DNA from: Streptomyces sp. SAI-135
Lineage (GTDB): Bacteria > Actinomycetota > Actinomycetes > Streptomycetales > Streptomycetaceae
Length of the DNA: 64,000 bases
Assembly: GCF_029893805.1 (NCBI RefSeq)
Contig: NZ_JARXYP010000002.1
Span: forward strand, 4,154,001 to 4,218,000
Reading direction: 5' to 3'
Shown here: piece after piece, positions 25,361 through 34,269 of the stretch
Position numbering within the stretch: position 1 is the first letter of the stretch
How the letters are laid out: every line of letters starts with the position of its first letter
Program-made: the position numbers and the translations under genes
The notes under the pieces: generated by a model
Seen by the model: only the letters and a program-made list of their open reading frames with translations
Told to the model about the DNA's origin: nothing
Database searches by the model: none

Positions 25361-25861
25361 TCACGCGGACCGGGTCATGATCTGCAGCACCTGGAGCGTG
25401 CGCGGCGGTGCGTCCGGGTCCTCCCCGTCGGCCACCGCCATCCGCACGTGCGCGTCCCGCGCCGCCCGCACCGCGTCCGGCCACCCCGGGTTCTCCATGT
25501 ACACGGAGACGGGGGCGTCCGGGCCGACCTGGTGCATGATCCGCAGCACCCGCAGCACGGCGGTGTCGACGAGGGCCGCCTCCTGGGAGTCCCGGAAGAT
25601 CGTGCCGACGTACTTCTCGGCGGACCAGTTGTCCAGCCAGGTGTCCTCGACGAGGCGGTACACGGCGTCGGTGACGTCCCCGTACCCCTCGACACCGGCC
25701 AGCCAGACGTTCTGCTGGAAGGCGGGGTCGGAGAGCATGTGCAGCGCGGAGCGCACATTGCTGCGCCAGCGCCACCACGGCATGTCGTTCAGTGGCATGC
25801 CGCCCATGGTGGAGGAGCGACGGCCGCGACGGGAAGAGTTCTCCGAACCTTGCACGGTCAC
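25361..25861 (-). CDS. SCO4402 family conserved protein
   Basis: Core MPLNDMPWWRWRSNVRSALH through VLQIMTRSA is characteristic of an actinomycete-specific family without known function. It is soluble, mixed alpha/beta, rich in Trp at the N-terminus. The start is uncertain: GTG 25861 is used because the segment QGSENSSRRGRRSS before the core seems conserved, but ATG 25807, ATG 25798 and GTG 25894 are all in frame and none has a good ribosome binding site. Confidence 0.75.
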   Translation of the reverse strand: MTVQGSENSSRRGRRSSTMGGMPLNDMPWWRWRSNVRSALHMLSDPAFQQNVWLAGVEGYGDVTDAVYRLVEDTWLDNWSAEKYVGTIFRDSQEAALVDTAVLRVLRIMHQVGPDAPVSVYMENPGWPDAVRAARDAHVRMAVADGEDPDAPPRTLQVLQIMTRSA

Positions 25862-25979
25862 CGATCGTACGTTCTTCCCCCATACGTGCCGCACAGGCCC
25901 TCGCTGTTCACCTTTACGTCACCTCGCATATACCGAGGGTCACTTCCGAGTTGGCGATGTGGCGGAAGCGTGTGTGCCC

Positions 25980-27326
25980 ATGACCGGCAGGCGACGCATC
26001 CGCAGCACCTTCCTCCTCCCGCACCACCGGCCCGTCAGAGCCACCGCCCTCGCGGCGGGGGCCCTGGCGGCGTGTGCCTCCCTCGTCGCCGGCTGCGGGG
26101 TCGTCCCCGGTACCACGGGGGGTTCCGGGGACGACACGATCAAGGTCATGACCTGGGCCCCGTCGGACACCAAGGCGACCAACAAGCCCGGCATGCCCGC
26201 CTTCGCCCGGGCCTACGCCCGCTGGATCAACTCCAGGGGCGGCATCAACGGCCGCAAGCTCACCGTCCTGACCTGCAACGACCACAACGACGGCGTGGCC
26301 GCGGCGCAGTGCGCCCGGCGCGCGGTCAGGGAGAACGTCGTCGCGGTCGTCGGCTCCTACAGCCAGTACGCGGACTCCTTCTTCCCGCCGCTGGAGGGCG
26401 CGGGCATCCCCTACATCGGCGGCTACGGCGTCACCAACGACGAGTTCACCAGCCCGCTGTCCTACCCCGTCAACGGCGGCCAGCCCACCCTGCTGGCAGG
26501 TCTCGGCAAGGAGCTCGCCGCGGTCTGCGGCAACGTCACCCTCGTACGGCCCGACACCATCGTGGGCGACGAGCTGCCCGTCCTGCTGGACTCCGGGCTG
26601 ACCACCGGCGGGCACCGGGCCGCGAGCGACGTGCGGGCGGCCGACGACGCCACCGAGTACTCGGCACAGTCGACGAAGGCGCTCGTCAGCTCGACGTCCG
26701 GCGTCGCGGGCTCCGGCGTGAAAGGCGCGAAGGAGGGGTGCGTGGTGCCCGCGCTCGGCGACCGCACCAGCACCTTCATGGACTCCTTCCGGCGCGCCCG
26801 CGAGGAGTACCCGGCCGTGCGCACCGCCATGGCGATGGGCAGCGTCGACCAGACGGTGATCGACGCGTCCGGCGGGGGCTCGGGGCCCTACGAGGGGTCG
26901 TACATCACCGGCTGGTACCCGGTGGAGAGCGACGCCCGCTGGAACGCGATGAAGAAGGTCATCAACGCCGAGGCCTTCGGTGACAACCGCATCGACTCGG
27001 CCGACGCGGGCGTGCAGACCACCTGGATCGCCTACACCGTGTTCAAGAAGGCCGTGGAGTCGCTCGGCGGCGGCGAGGTGTCCGCCGACAGCGTGCGCGG
27101 CGCCCTCAACGACGGCCTCAAGGTCCCCACCGGCGGTCTGACGCCGACCCTCCGGTGGACCACCCGGGACACCTGGAGCACCGCCGACGACCTCGCCACG
27201 GTCGGCTTCCCGCGCATGGTGAACGCCCATGTGACGCTCCAGGTCGTGCGCCAGGGCCAGCTCGTGGCGGCCCGCAAGGGCTTCACCGACGTGACGAGGA
27301 CCCTCCAGAACGCGGACGTCGACTGA
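25980..27326 (+). CDS. Branched-chain amino acid-type solute-binding lipoprotein
   Basis: 448 residues from ATG 25980; GTG 25974 and 25959 are alternatives. A lipobox LVAGC near residue 35-39 follows a hydrophobic stretch, so the mature protein is lipid-anchored outside. The body has the type 1 periplasmic binding fold (GMPAFARAYARWINSRGGING, VVAVVGSYSQYADSF, IPYIGGYGVTNDE). No permease or ATPase genes are adjacent, so this is an orphan receptor. Ligand unknown; amide, urea or amino acid are typical for the fold. Confidence 0.87.
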   Translation: MTGRRRIRSTFLLPHHRPVRATALAAGALAACASLVAGCGVVPGTTGGSGDDTIKVMTWAPSDTKATNKPGMPAFARAYARWINSRGGINGRKLTVLTCNDHNDGVAAAQCARRAVRENVVAVVGSYSQYADSFFPPLEGAGIPYIGGYGVTNDEFTSPLSYPVNGGQPTLLAGLGKELAAVCGNVTLVRPDTIVGDELPVLLDSGLTTGGHRAASDVRAADDATEYSAQSTKALVSSTSGVAGSGVKGAKEGCVVPALGDRTSTFMDSFRRAREEYPAVRTAMAMGSVDQTVIDASGGGSGPYEGSYITGWYPVESDARWNAMKKVINAEAFGDNRIDSADAGVQTTWIAYTVFKKAVESLGGGEVSADSVRGALNDGLKVPTGGLTPTLRWTTRDTWSTADDLATVGFPRMVNAHVTLQVVRQGQLVAARKGFTDVTRTLQNADVD

Positions 27327-27327
27327 C

Positions 27328-27357
27328 CCGCGGGGGACGCCCCTGCGTCCCCCGCGG
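27328..27357. terminator. Bidirectional hairpin terminator
   Basis: CCGCGGGGGACGC (27328-27340) and GCGTCCCCCGCGG (27345-27357) form a perfect 13-bp stem with a CCCT loop, exactly filling the 36-bp gap between two convergent genes. Confidence 0.85.
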
Positions 27358-27362
27358 CCCGC

Positions 27363-29156
27363 TCACAGCTGGGTGGCCGTCCGCTCGGTCAGGCTGTACT
27401 TCTTGGCGATCGCGTTCCACAGCCGGGCCGCCCGGGCCTTCTCGGTGCTGGCGGTGCCGCTGTCCCGGTTGCCGGCCTGGGTCTGGCCCGTGATGCGGGC
27501 CTGGCCCTTCTTGCAGCCCTTCTTGCCGGCCGCCTGGTCGGCCCAGGACGCGTAGTGGTTGTCGGCGGACGCGGAGGCCTGCCAGGCCTTGGTGAGGGCC
27601 TCGGTCAGCTCGGCGTGGGCGGGCAGCCGGTCGACGGAGAGCTCCTTGAGCCGGGTCACCAGGCCGGTGCGCTGGGTCGCCGCGGCCCGCAGGTCCGCGG
27701 CCGCCTGGCCGAGGTTCTTGCAGGACTTCACGTTCGCCACCGCGCTGATCACCGAGGAGCGGCTGGTGCCGCTGTCCGCGAGCAGCTTGTCCAGCTCGAC
27801 GGCCTGCGCCTTCGCCGGATCGGCGGCCGGCGAGGAGGAGCCGCCGGTCGCCGGGGCCGTCGCCGACACGGTCTGGTTCTTGTCGCCGCCGTCGCCGCCC
27901 CCGCCGCCGGCGAGCAGCGCGCCCGCGCCGATGCCGAGCACGACGATGCCGATGCCCACGGCCACGAGGACCGGCACCCGCGACCGCCCGCCCCGGTCAC
28001 CGTCGTCGTAGTGGTCGCCGCCGTGCGGGGTGTACGGCGGCTGGGGTGCGCCGTAGGACGGCTGCTGAGCCCCGTACGACGGCTGCTGGGCCCCGTACGC
28101 GGGCGGTACGGCCTCGGGCTGGGTGAAGCGCGGCATCTGCTGCGTGGACGCGGCACCGCCGTCACCGCCGGGGCCGCCGCGGAAGAGGTTGTCGAAGTCG
28201 GAGGGCGGCTGCCGCTCCCCTCCGTAGGGCGCGCCGGGGGCCTGTCCGGGCACCGGCGCGATGAACTGCGTGGCCTCGGCGTCGGGGCCGGAGGCCGCGT
28301 TCTGGGGGGTCTGCGCGCCATAGGGGGACTGCGGGTAGTGCGCCGCCTCGGCGGACACCTCGGGCGGCAGCGCGCCGGGGCGAACGGGCGGGAGGAACTG
28401 CGTGGCGCCCTCAGGGGCGGCGGGGCCCGCCACGACCGGCGGGATGAACTGGGTGGCGCCCTCGTCGGCGGGCGGCAGGGGCGCGGAGGCGGGTGTGCCG
28501 GAGGCCGACGGGAGGGGCCGGCCCACCGGCGGCAGGTAGTAGGAGGTGGGCTCGTCTGTGTTGGGGCCCGGCGTGGCCTGCTGCTGCGGTGCGCCCGTCC
28601 CGTGAGCCTCGTAGGGCGCGACCTGGCCCTGCTGCGGGGGCAGCGGCTGGGACTGGGGCTGCGGCTGGGGGGCCGGTTGACCGACGGGCGGCAGGTAGTA
28701 GGACGTCGGCTCGTTGGTGTCGTACGCCGGCGCGGGCTGCGGCTGGGCGTGGGCCTGAGCCTGAGCCTGGGACGGTATGCCGCCGGGCTGCTGGGGCGTC
28801 CCCCAGGTCTGTGCGGTCGGCTGCGACCACTCCTGGGGCTGCGGCTGCTGGGCCTGCGGCTGCGGCTGGCCCTGCTGCTGCCCGGGGCCCCACGCGTTGC
28901 CCCACGCCTGGCCGCCGGGCGGCTGGCCGTAGCCCGCGTCGGCGGCCGGGCGGGGCGGCTGCGCGGAGCCGCCGTAACCGCCCTGCTCCGACGGTCCGCC
29001 GTAATGGCCCTGCTGCGGAGGGCCGTAGCCGGGCTGCGGACCGCCGTATCCGCCCGTCTGTCCCGGCAGCAGGGGTTCCCCGCCGTCGGAGGGCAGCACG
29101 ATGCCTTCGCGCGCTTCGCGCGCCGAGGGCTGCTCGCCCTGTCCACTCTGCGTCAC
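27363..29156 (-). CDS. Pro/Gln/Gly-rich membrane protein with repeated TQFxPPV motifs
   Basis: 597 residues from GTG 29156 (AGGAG 5 nt upstream). Residues 1-390 are disordered-looking, rich in Pro, Gln, Gly and Tyr. One motif recurs: TSYYLPPV at 151 and 204, TQFIPPV at 235, TQFLPPV at 251 and TQFIAPV at 296, each after an acidic or Gly-Ala pair. YGAQQPSYGA-type repeats lie at 353-370. One transmembrane helix at about 395-417 is followed by a charged extracellular domain with three cysteines (479, 548 and nearby). Threonines in such motifs are plausible Ser/Thr kinase targets; no function is known to me. Confidence 0.85.
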   Translation of the reverse strand: MTQSGQGEQPSAREAREGIVLPSDGGEPLLPGQTGGYGGPQPGYGPPQQGHYGGPSEQGGYGGSAQPPRPAADAGYGQPPGGQAWGNAWGPGQQQGQPQPQAQQPQPQEWSQPTAQTWGTPQQPGGIPSQAQAQAHAQPQPAPAYDTNEPTSYYLPPVGQPAPQPQPQSQPLPPQQGQVAPYEAHGTGAPQQQATPGPNTDEPTSYYLPPVGRPLPSASGTPASAPLPPADEGATQFIPPVVAGPAAPEGATQFLPPVRPGALPPEVSAEAAHYPQSPYGAQTPQNAASGPDAEATQFIAPVPGQAPGAPYGGERQPPSDFDNLFRGGPGGDGGAASTQQMPRFTQPEAVPPAYGAQQPSYGAQQPSYGAPQPPYTPHGGDHYDDGDRGGRSRVPVLVAVGIGIVVLGIGAGALLAGGGGGDGGDKNQTVSATAPATGGSSSPAADPAKAQAVELDKLLADSGTSRSSVISAVANVKSCKNLGQAAADLRAAATQRTGLVTRLKELSVDRLPAHAELTEALTKAWQASASADNHYASWADQAAGKKGCKKGQARITGQTQAGNRDSGTASTEKARAARLWNAIAKKYSLTERTATQL

Positions 29157-29326
29157 CGGGACTCCTACTTATGGGGGAACTTCGGAATCGTCGGCTCACG
29201 CTACCGGGTCCTCCGAGCCCGGTGCCACGTAGCACAGGACGTGACCTGCGTCCCTGTGACCGCAGTAACAAGTCCCGGGAGATCACGTGACGGTTCCGGG
29301 CCCGTATCCGCTCCGTATGTCCTCCT

Positions 29327-30712
29327 TTACGCGGCCGCCTGAAGGTCCAGCCGGGCCCCGAACTCCCTTACGACGGGCTCGTCCCGGAACGGTTCCAGGC
29401 GCTGCTGGAAGTCGTCGAGGTACTCCGCGCCCCGGTTGGAACGCAGGGTCTCCAGCAACTCCACCGCCTTCAGGCCGGTGTTGCAGGCCTGTTCGACCTC
29501 GCGCTGCTGCACCTGCGCGGAGGCGAGCAGGACCAGGCCGATGGCCCGCCGGCGCGCCTTGTTCTCCGGGAGCCCGTCCAGGGACTCCTGCGCGCACCGC
29601 GCCGCCGCGTCGGCCTGGCCGAGGTCGCGGTGGCAGTGGGCCAACTCGTCGGCCAGATAGGCCTCGTTGAAGTGCGTGATCCACGCCGGGTCGTCGCCGG
29701 AGGACGGGTCCGCCGCCTCCAGGGCGCGCACCGCCCGCCCGGACGCCGCCTGGGTGGCCCGGACATCGCCCATGAGGGCATGCCCACGCGCCTCCGCCGC
29801 GTGGAACATCGCCTCCGCGCGCGGTGTCACCCGACCCCGCGCCCCTTCCTGCGCCGCCCGCGCCAACTGGGCGATCTCCCGCGGGTTCCCGAGCTGCGCG
29901 GCGAGGTGGCTCATGGACGCGGCGAGCACATAGCCGCCGTATCCGCGGTCACCCGCCGCCTGCGCGAGCCGCAGGGCCTGGATGTAGTACCGCTGGGCCA
30001 GGCCGGGTTGCCCGGTGTCGATCGCCATGTACCCGGCGAGCTCGGTCAACCGTGCGACCGCGGCGAACAGTTCACGCCCCGTCGCCTCCCGGTACGACCC
30101 CGCGAGCAGTCCGGAGACCACGCTGTTGAGGTAGTGCACGACGACCGGGCGCACATGCCCGCTGCCGTACTGGTGGTCGAGGTCGACGAGCGCCTGGGTC
30201 ATCGCGCGCACGGCGGCCACGTCGGACTGCCCCACGCGCGGGCCCGCCTGACGGGCGACCTGCGAGTCGGGCGAGGAGATCAGCCAGTCCCGGCTCGGCT
30301 CGACCAGCGCGGACGCGGCGACCGAGGAGCCGGACAGGAAGTCCCGGCGGCCCACGTCGCTGCGCCACAGCTCACACACCTGCTCGATGGCGCCCAGTAC
30401 CGTCGGCGAGAACTGGAGCCCGACGCCGGAGGCGAGGTTCTTGCCGTTGGCCATGCCGATCTCGTCGATCGTGACCGTCCGGCCGAGTTTGCGCCCGAGG
30501 GCCTCCGCGATGATCGCGGGCGCCCGGCCCCGCGGCTGCTGTCCGCGCAGCCAACGGGCCACGGACGTCTTGTCGTAGCGCAGGTCGAGGCCGTGCTCGG
30601 CGCCGCACATGTTGACCCGGCGGGCCAGCCCGGCGTTCGAGCACCCCGCCTCCTGGATGAGCGCCTGCAGCCGTTCGTTCGGCTGCCGCGCGACGAGAGG
30701 CCTTGCGGCCAT
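29327..30712 (-). CDS. TPR-containing transcriptional regulator (NsdA-like)
   Basis: 461 residues from ATG 30712, which has AAGGGGG upstream. The N-terminus has an XRE-like helix-turn-helix (LQALIQEAGCSNAGLARRVN, TSVARWLRGQQPRGRAPAIIAEALG); residues about 170-450 are helical TPR-like repeats (ALRLAQAAGDRGYGGYVLAASM, AYLADELAHCHRDLGQ). Streptomyces carry several such proteins, of which NsdA is a negative regulator of development and antibiotics; this one is a paralogue or relative. Monocistronic. Targets unknown. Confidence 0.82.
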   Translation of the reverse strand: MAARPLVARQPNERLQALIQEAGCSNAGLARRVNMCGAEHGLDLRYDKTSVARWLRGQQPRGRAPAIIAEALGRKLGRTVTIDEIGMANGKNLASGVGLQFSPTVLGAIEQVCELWRSDVGRRDFLSGSSVAASALVEPSRDWLISSPDSQVARQAGPRVGQSDVAAVRAMTQALVDLDHQYGSGHVRPVVVHYLNSVVSGLLAGSYREATGRELFAAVARLTELAGYMAIDTGQPGLAQRYYIQALRLAQAAGDRGYGGYVLAASMSHLAAQLGNPREIAQLARAAQEGARGRVTPRAEAMFHAAEARGHALMGDVRATQAASGRAVRALEAADPSSGDDPAWITHFNEAYLADELAHCHRDLGQADAAARCAQESLDGLPENKARRRAIGLVLLASAQVQQREVEQACNTGLKAVELLETLRSNRGAEYLDDFQQRLEPFRDEPVVREFGARLDLQAAA

Positions 30713-31004
30713 GGCGTACCCCCTTGGCTGCGGTGCCTGCCCACGCACCGAGTTGACGTGTCTTCCACCGAAAAGTTCCGGCCGTGAAGATCAATGCCCC
30801 ACCAACGTGTCGAAAATGCGAGGCATGCGAGGATTGCCGGGGTAAAGACTCGTACCGACCCCACACGTGGTTACCCAGCCCACGCCGAGGTTCCTCCTCT
30901 GCGCCCCCACACATGCATCCATGCGCCCCAGATGCGGAATCGATGCGCTTCCCCCGCGCGCGGTACGGCCGTAACCCGAGGTGGGCCGGGGAGTTGTGTT
31001 CAGC

Positions 31005-31658
31005 GTGGAAGAGACGATCGCGGGTACCGAAGCCGCTCAGATTCCGAAGCAGCGCGGGGAATCGCTGCTGGAGACAGCCGTACGCTACGCCGAGGAGCGC
31101 CACTGGGACGTCTTCCCCGGCACCTGGCTGGAAGCCGTCGACGGGGTGCAGCGATGCTCCTGCGGTGACCCCGCGTGCGCCGCCCCCGGGGCACACCCCG
31201 CGCGCGAGGACTGGGCGACGCAGGCCACCGGCAGTGCGACGGTCGCGCGCCGGATGTGGCAGAAGCAGCCGGCAGCCTCGATCCTGCTGCCCACCGGGCG
31301 GACCTTCGACGCGATCTCCGTCCCGGAGACGGCGGGATTCCTGGCGCTGGCGCGGATGGAGCGGATGGAGCTGACGCTGGGGCCCGTGACGTTGACGCCG
31401 GACCGCCGGATGCAGTTCTTCGTGCTGCCCGGGGCGTCGGTGAAGGTGCCGGAACTGGTCCGGAAGCTGGGCTGGACCCCGTCGTCGCTGGACCTGGTGG
31501 CGTTGGGGGAAGGGGCGTACGTCGCGGGTCCCCCCACCCGGTACGGGTCCAGCGGTGCCGTGCAGTGGGCCTGCCGTCCGACGCCCGCGAACCGCTGGCT
31601 GCCGGACGCGGAGGAGCTGATCTCGCCCCTCGCCTACGCGTGCGGCCGGGATCGGTGA
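31005..31658 (+). CDS. Primase/polymerase N-terminal domain-like protein
   Basis: 217 residues from GTG 31005 (MEETIAGTEA); GTG 30996 and 30981 are in frame. It resembles the bifunctional primase-polymerase N-terminal domain with a short zinc-site-like insert (CSCGDPACAAPGAHP). The usual DxD metal pair appears degenerate (TFDAISVPE), so polymerase activity is doubtful. It stands alone, not in a plasmid or phage context, and is conserved in Streptomyces as I recall. It is directly upstream of the ABC exporter, 36 bp away. Confidence 0.7.
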   Translation: MEETIAGTEAAQIPKQRGESLLETAVRYAEERHWDVFPGTWLEAVDGVQRCSCGDPACAAPGAHPAREDWATQATGSATVARRMWQKQPAASILLPTGRTFDAISVPETAGFLALARMERMELTLGPVTLTPDRRMQFFVLPGASVKVPELVRKLGWTPSSLDLVALGEGAYVAGPPTRYGSSGAVQWACRPTPANRWLPDAEELISPLAYACGRDR

Positions 31659-31694
31659 CGGACCCGGTGCACCGCGCCCCTAGGGTTGGCGTCC

Positions 31695-32465
31695 ATGACG
31701 TCGGCTGTGAGTGTGCGCGGGCTCTGGAAGCGGTTCGGACAGCAGGTCGCTGTCGCGGGGATCGACCTGGAGCTTCCCGCGGGGAAGTTCATCGGACTGG
31801 TGGGCCCCAACGGGGCCGGGAAGACCACGACCCTCTCCATGGTGACCGGGCTGCTGCGGCCCGATCAGGGGTCCGTCTCCGTGGTCGGGCACGACGTGTG
31901 GCGGGATCCCGTCGAGGTGAAGTCCCGGATCGGCGTCCTGCCCGAGGGGCTGCGGTTGTTCGAGCGGCTCTCGGGGCGTGAGCTGCTCGCCTACTCCGGA
32001 CGGCTGCGGGGGCTGCCCGGCGGCGAGGTCGACCGGCGGGCCGCCCAGCTGCTGGACGTGCTCGATCTGGCGGGCGCCCAGCACAAGCTGGTCGTCGACT
32101 ACTCGACCGGGATGCGGAAGAAGATCGGGCTGGCGGCCGCCCTGCTCCACAACCCCGAAGTGCTCTTCCTCGACGAGCCGTTCGAGGGCGTCGATCCCGT
32201 CTCCGCGCAGACCATCCGGGGCGTGCTGGAGCGGTACACCGCCTCCGGCGCCACCGTCGTCTTCTCCTCGCACGTGATGGAGCTCGTGGAGTCGCTGTGC
32301 GACTGGGTGGCCGTCATGGCCGCCGGCCGGATCCGGGCCCACGGTCCGCTCGACGAAGTGCGCGGCGACGCGCCCTCGTTGCAGCGCGCCTTCCTCGAAC
32401 TCGTGGGCGCGCAGGGGCAGGACGCCGGGGCGAACCTCGACTGGCTGGGCGGCGGGGCCCGATGA
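31695..32465 (+). CDS. ABC transporter ATP-binding protein
   Basis: 256 residues from ATG 31695. Walker A GPNGAGKTTT, signature YSTGMRKKIGL, Walker B VLFLDEPFEGVD and the switch SSHVMELVE. It is the ATPase of an ABC-2-like exporter with the coupled membrane protein. A TAGGGT hexamer 8 bp upstream (31681-31686) and no Shine-Dalgarno suggest possible leaderless initiation. Confidence 0.9.
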   Translation: MTSAVSVRGLWKRFGQQVAVAGIDLELPAGKFIGLVGPNGAGKTTTLSMVTGLLRPDQGSVSVVGHDVWRDPVEVKSRIGVLPEGLRLFERLSGRELLAYSGRLRGLPGGEVDRRAAQLLDVLDLAGAQHKLVVDYSTGMRKKIGLAAALLHNPEVLFLDEPFEGVDPVSAQTIRGVLERYTASGATVVFSSHVMELVESLCDWVAVMAAGRIRAHGPLDEVRGDAPSLQRAFLELVGAQGQDAGANLDWLGGGAR

Positions 32466-34051
32466 CCGCGGACCTCACCCCGGTCGTCGTACGGCTGAAG
32501 CTGTCGCTGCTGCGGAACGGGCTGCGGCGGTCCGGCGGGCGACGGGCCGCGTACATCGCCTCGGCCGTGGCCGTGCTGCTCTTCTCCGCCCTCCAGCTGC
32601 TCGGTCTCATCGCACTGCGCGGCAACGAGCACGCCGGCTCGGTCGTCGTCCCGCTGGTCGCCGTGCTGGCGGTCGGGTGGGCCGTGATGCCGCTGTTCTT
32701 CCCCGGCGGCGACGAGACCCTCGACCCCACCCGTCTGGTGATGCTGCCGCTGCGGCCCCGGCCCCTGGTGCGGGCGCTGCTCGTGGCCTCGCTGGTCGGC
32801 ATCGGGCCGGTGTTCACCCTCTGCCTGCTCGTCGGGTCCGTCGTCGCGGTCGCGCACGGGGCGGTGGCGTACGTCTTCTCGGTGCTCGGTGTCGTGCTGG
32901 CGCTGCTGGTCTGCGTGGCGCTCGCGCGGGCCGTCGCCGTCGCCAACATCCGGCTGCTGTCCAGCCGCAGGGGCCGCGACCTTGCGGTGCTGAGCGGACT
33001 CGTCATCGCCGTCGGCGCCCAGGTCGTGAACTTCGGTGCGCAGCAGCTCGGTTCGGGCGGCCTCGGACAGCTGGACGGCCCGACGGAGGTGCTGAAGTGG
33101 GTGCCGCCCGCTTCGGCGATCGGGGCGGCCGATTCGGCGAGTACGGGGTCGTACGGCATCGCCTTCCTGCAACTCGCCCTGTCCGCCGTGGCGTTGACCG
33201 GCCTGCTCGCCCTCTGGTCCCGTCACCTGACCCGGCTGATGACCTCCCCGGACGGCTCCACGCTCCCCTCCGCCGAGGGGGCGGCCCGGGAGCGGAACTC
33301 GACGGGGCTCGCCCGGCTGCTGCCGGCCGGGCGCACCGGCACCGTGATGGAACGCAGCCTGCGCTATGTGTGGCGCGACCCCAAGACCAAGGCCGCGTGG
33401 GTGACATCGCTGGCCATCGGGCTGATCGTGCCGGTGTTCAACGCGGTGCAGGGCACGGGCTCCATCTACTTCGCGTGCTTCGCCGCGGGCATGCTCGGCG
33501 TGCAGATGTACAACCAGTTCGGGCAGGACACCTCCGCGTTCTGGATGGTCGCGATGACGATCTCCTCCCCTCGGGACGCCTACGTCGAACTGCGCGCGCG
33601 TGCACTGGCGTTGCTGGTGATCACGCTGCCGTACGCCACGCTCGTCACCGTCCTCACGACCGCGCTGATCGGCGACTGGCCCCAGCTGCCCGAGGTGCTC
33701 GGGGTATCCTTCGCCCTGCTCGGGGCGATGCTGGCCACCGGGGCGTGGACGTCGGCGCGCTTCCCCTACTCGATCCCGCAGGAGGGCTACAAGAACGTGG
33801 CCCCGGGCCAGTCCGGCCTCGCCGCGGCCGCCGTCGTCGGCGGCATGGTCTCGGCCGCCCTGCTGTGCGCCCCCGTGATCGCCCTGACGGTCTGGGCCAA
33901 CCTCAGCGCGGACGGCGACGAGTGGAGCTGGGTCCTGCTCCCGGTCGGCACGGTGTACGGAGCCTGCGTGACTCTGGCGGGCCTACGGCTCGCCGCCCCC
34001 CGCACGGCCCGCCGACTGCCGGAGATCCTGATGGCGGTCAGCAAGGGCTGA
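32462..34051 (+). CDS. ABC-2-like exporter membrane subunit
   Basis: 529 residues beginning at an ATGA overlap with the ATPase. About twelve hydrophobic segments in two halves, around 30-230 and 320-525, separated by a cytoplasmic loop (SRHLTRLMTSPDGSTLPSAEG). Sequence resembles the large putative ABC exporter permeases of actinobacteria; the substrate is unknown. Confidence 0.82.
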   Translation: MTADLTPVVVRLKLSLLRNGLRRSGGRRAAYIASAVAVLLFSALQLLGLIALRGNEHAGSVVVPLVAVLAVGWAVMPLFFPGGDETLDPTRLVMLPLRPRPLVRALLVASLVGIGPVFTLCLLVGSVVAVAHGAVAYVFSVLGVVLALLVCVALARAVAVANIRLLSSRRGRDLAVLSGLVIAVGAQVVNFGAQQLGSGGLGQLDGPTEVLKWVPPASAIGAADSASTGSYGIAFLQLALSAVALTGLLALWSRHLTRLMTSPDGSTLPSAEGAARERNSTGLARLLPAGRTGTVMERSLRYVWRDPKTKAAWVTSLAIGLIVPVFNAVQGTGSIYFACFAAGMLGVQMYNQFGQDTSAFWMVAMTISSPRDAYVELRARALALLVITLPYATLVTVLTTALIGDWPQLPEVLGVSFALLGAMLATGAWTSARFPYSIPQEGYKNVAPGQSGLAAAAVVGGMVSAALLCAPVIALTVWANLSADGDEWSWVLLPVGTVYGACVTLAGLRLAAPRTARRLPEILMAVSKG

Positions 34052-34054
34052 CGT

Positions 34055-34068
34055 GCCCCTGACGGGGC
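34055..34068 (+). terminator. Weak hairpin after the ABC operon
   Basis: GCCCC-TGAC-GGGGC immediately after the stop codon, extended by T-G and G-C pairs. Short, no U-tract. The rest of the 218-bp gap to the convergent hydrolase gene shows nothing clear. Confidence 0.4.
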
Positions 34069-34269
34069 GCGCGGCTGAGTCATGCGAGCGAACTGTCGGT
34101 GGCGGGCGCACACGTCGACGAGGGAAGGCCACCTCGACGGAGGCAAGGGGGATGCTGGAGCCACCGGCAGCAGACTCGCCCCACCCTGAGGGCAGTCGTG
34201 GTGACACCTGATCGAGTCGTGGTGACGGCACTCCCCTCGCCCCGCGAGCCACGGCGGTGGACGTGCGCC

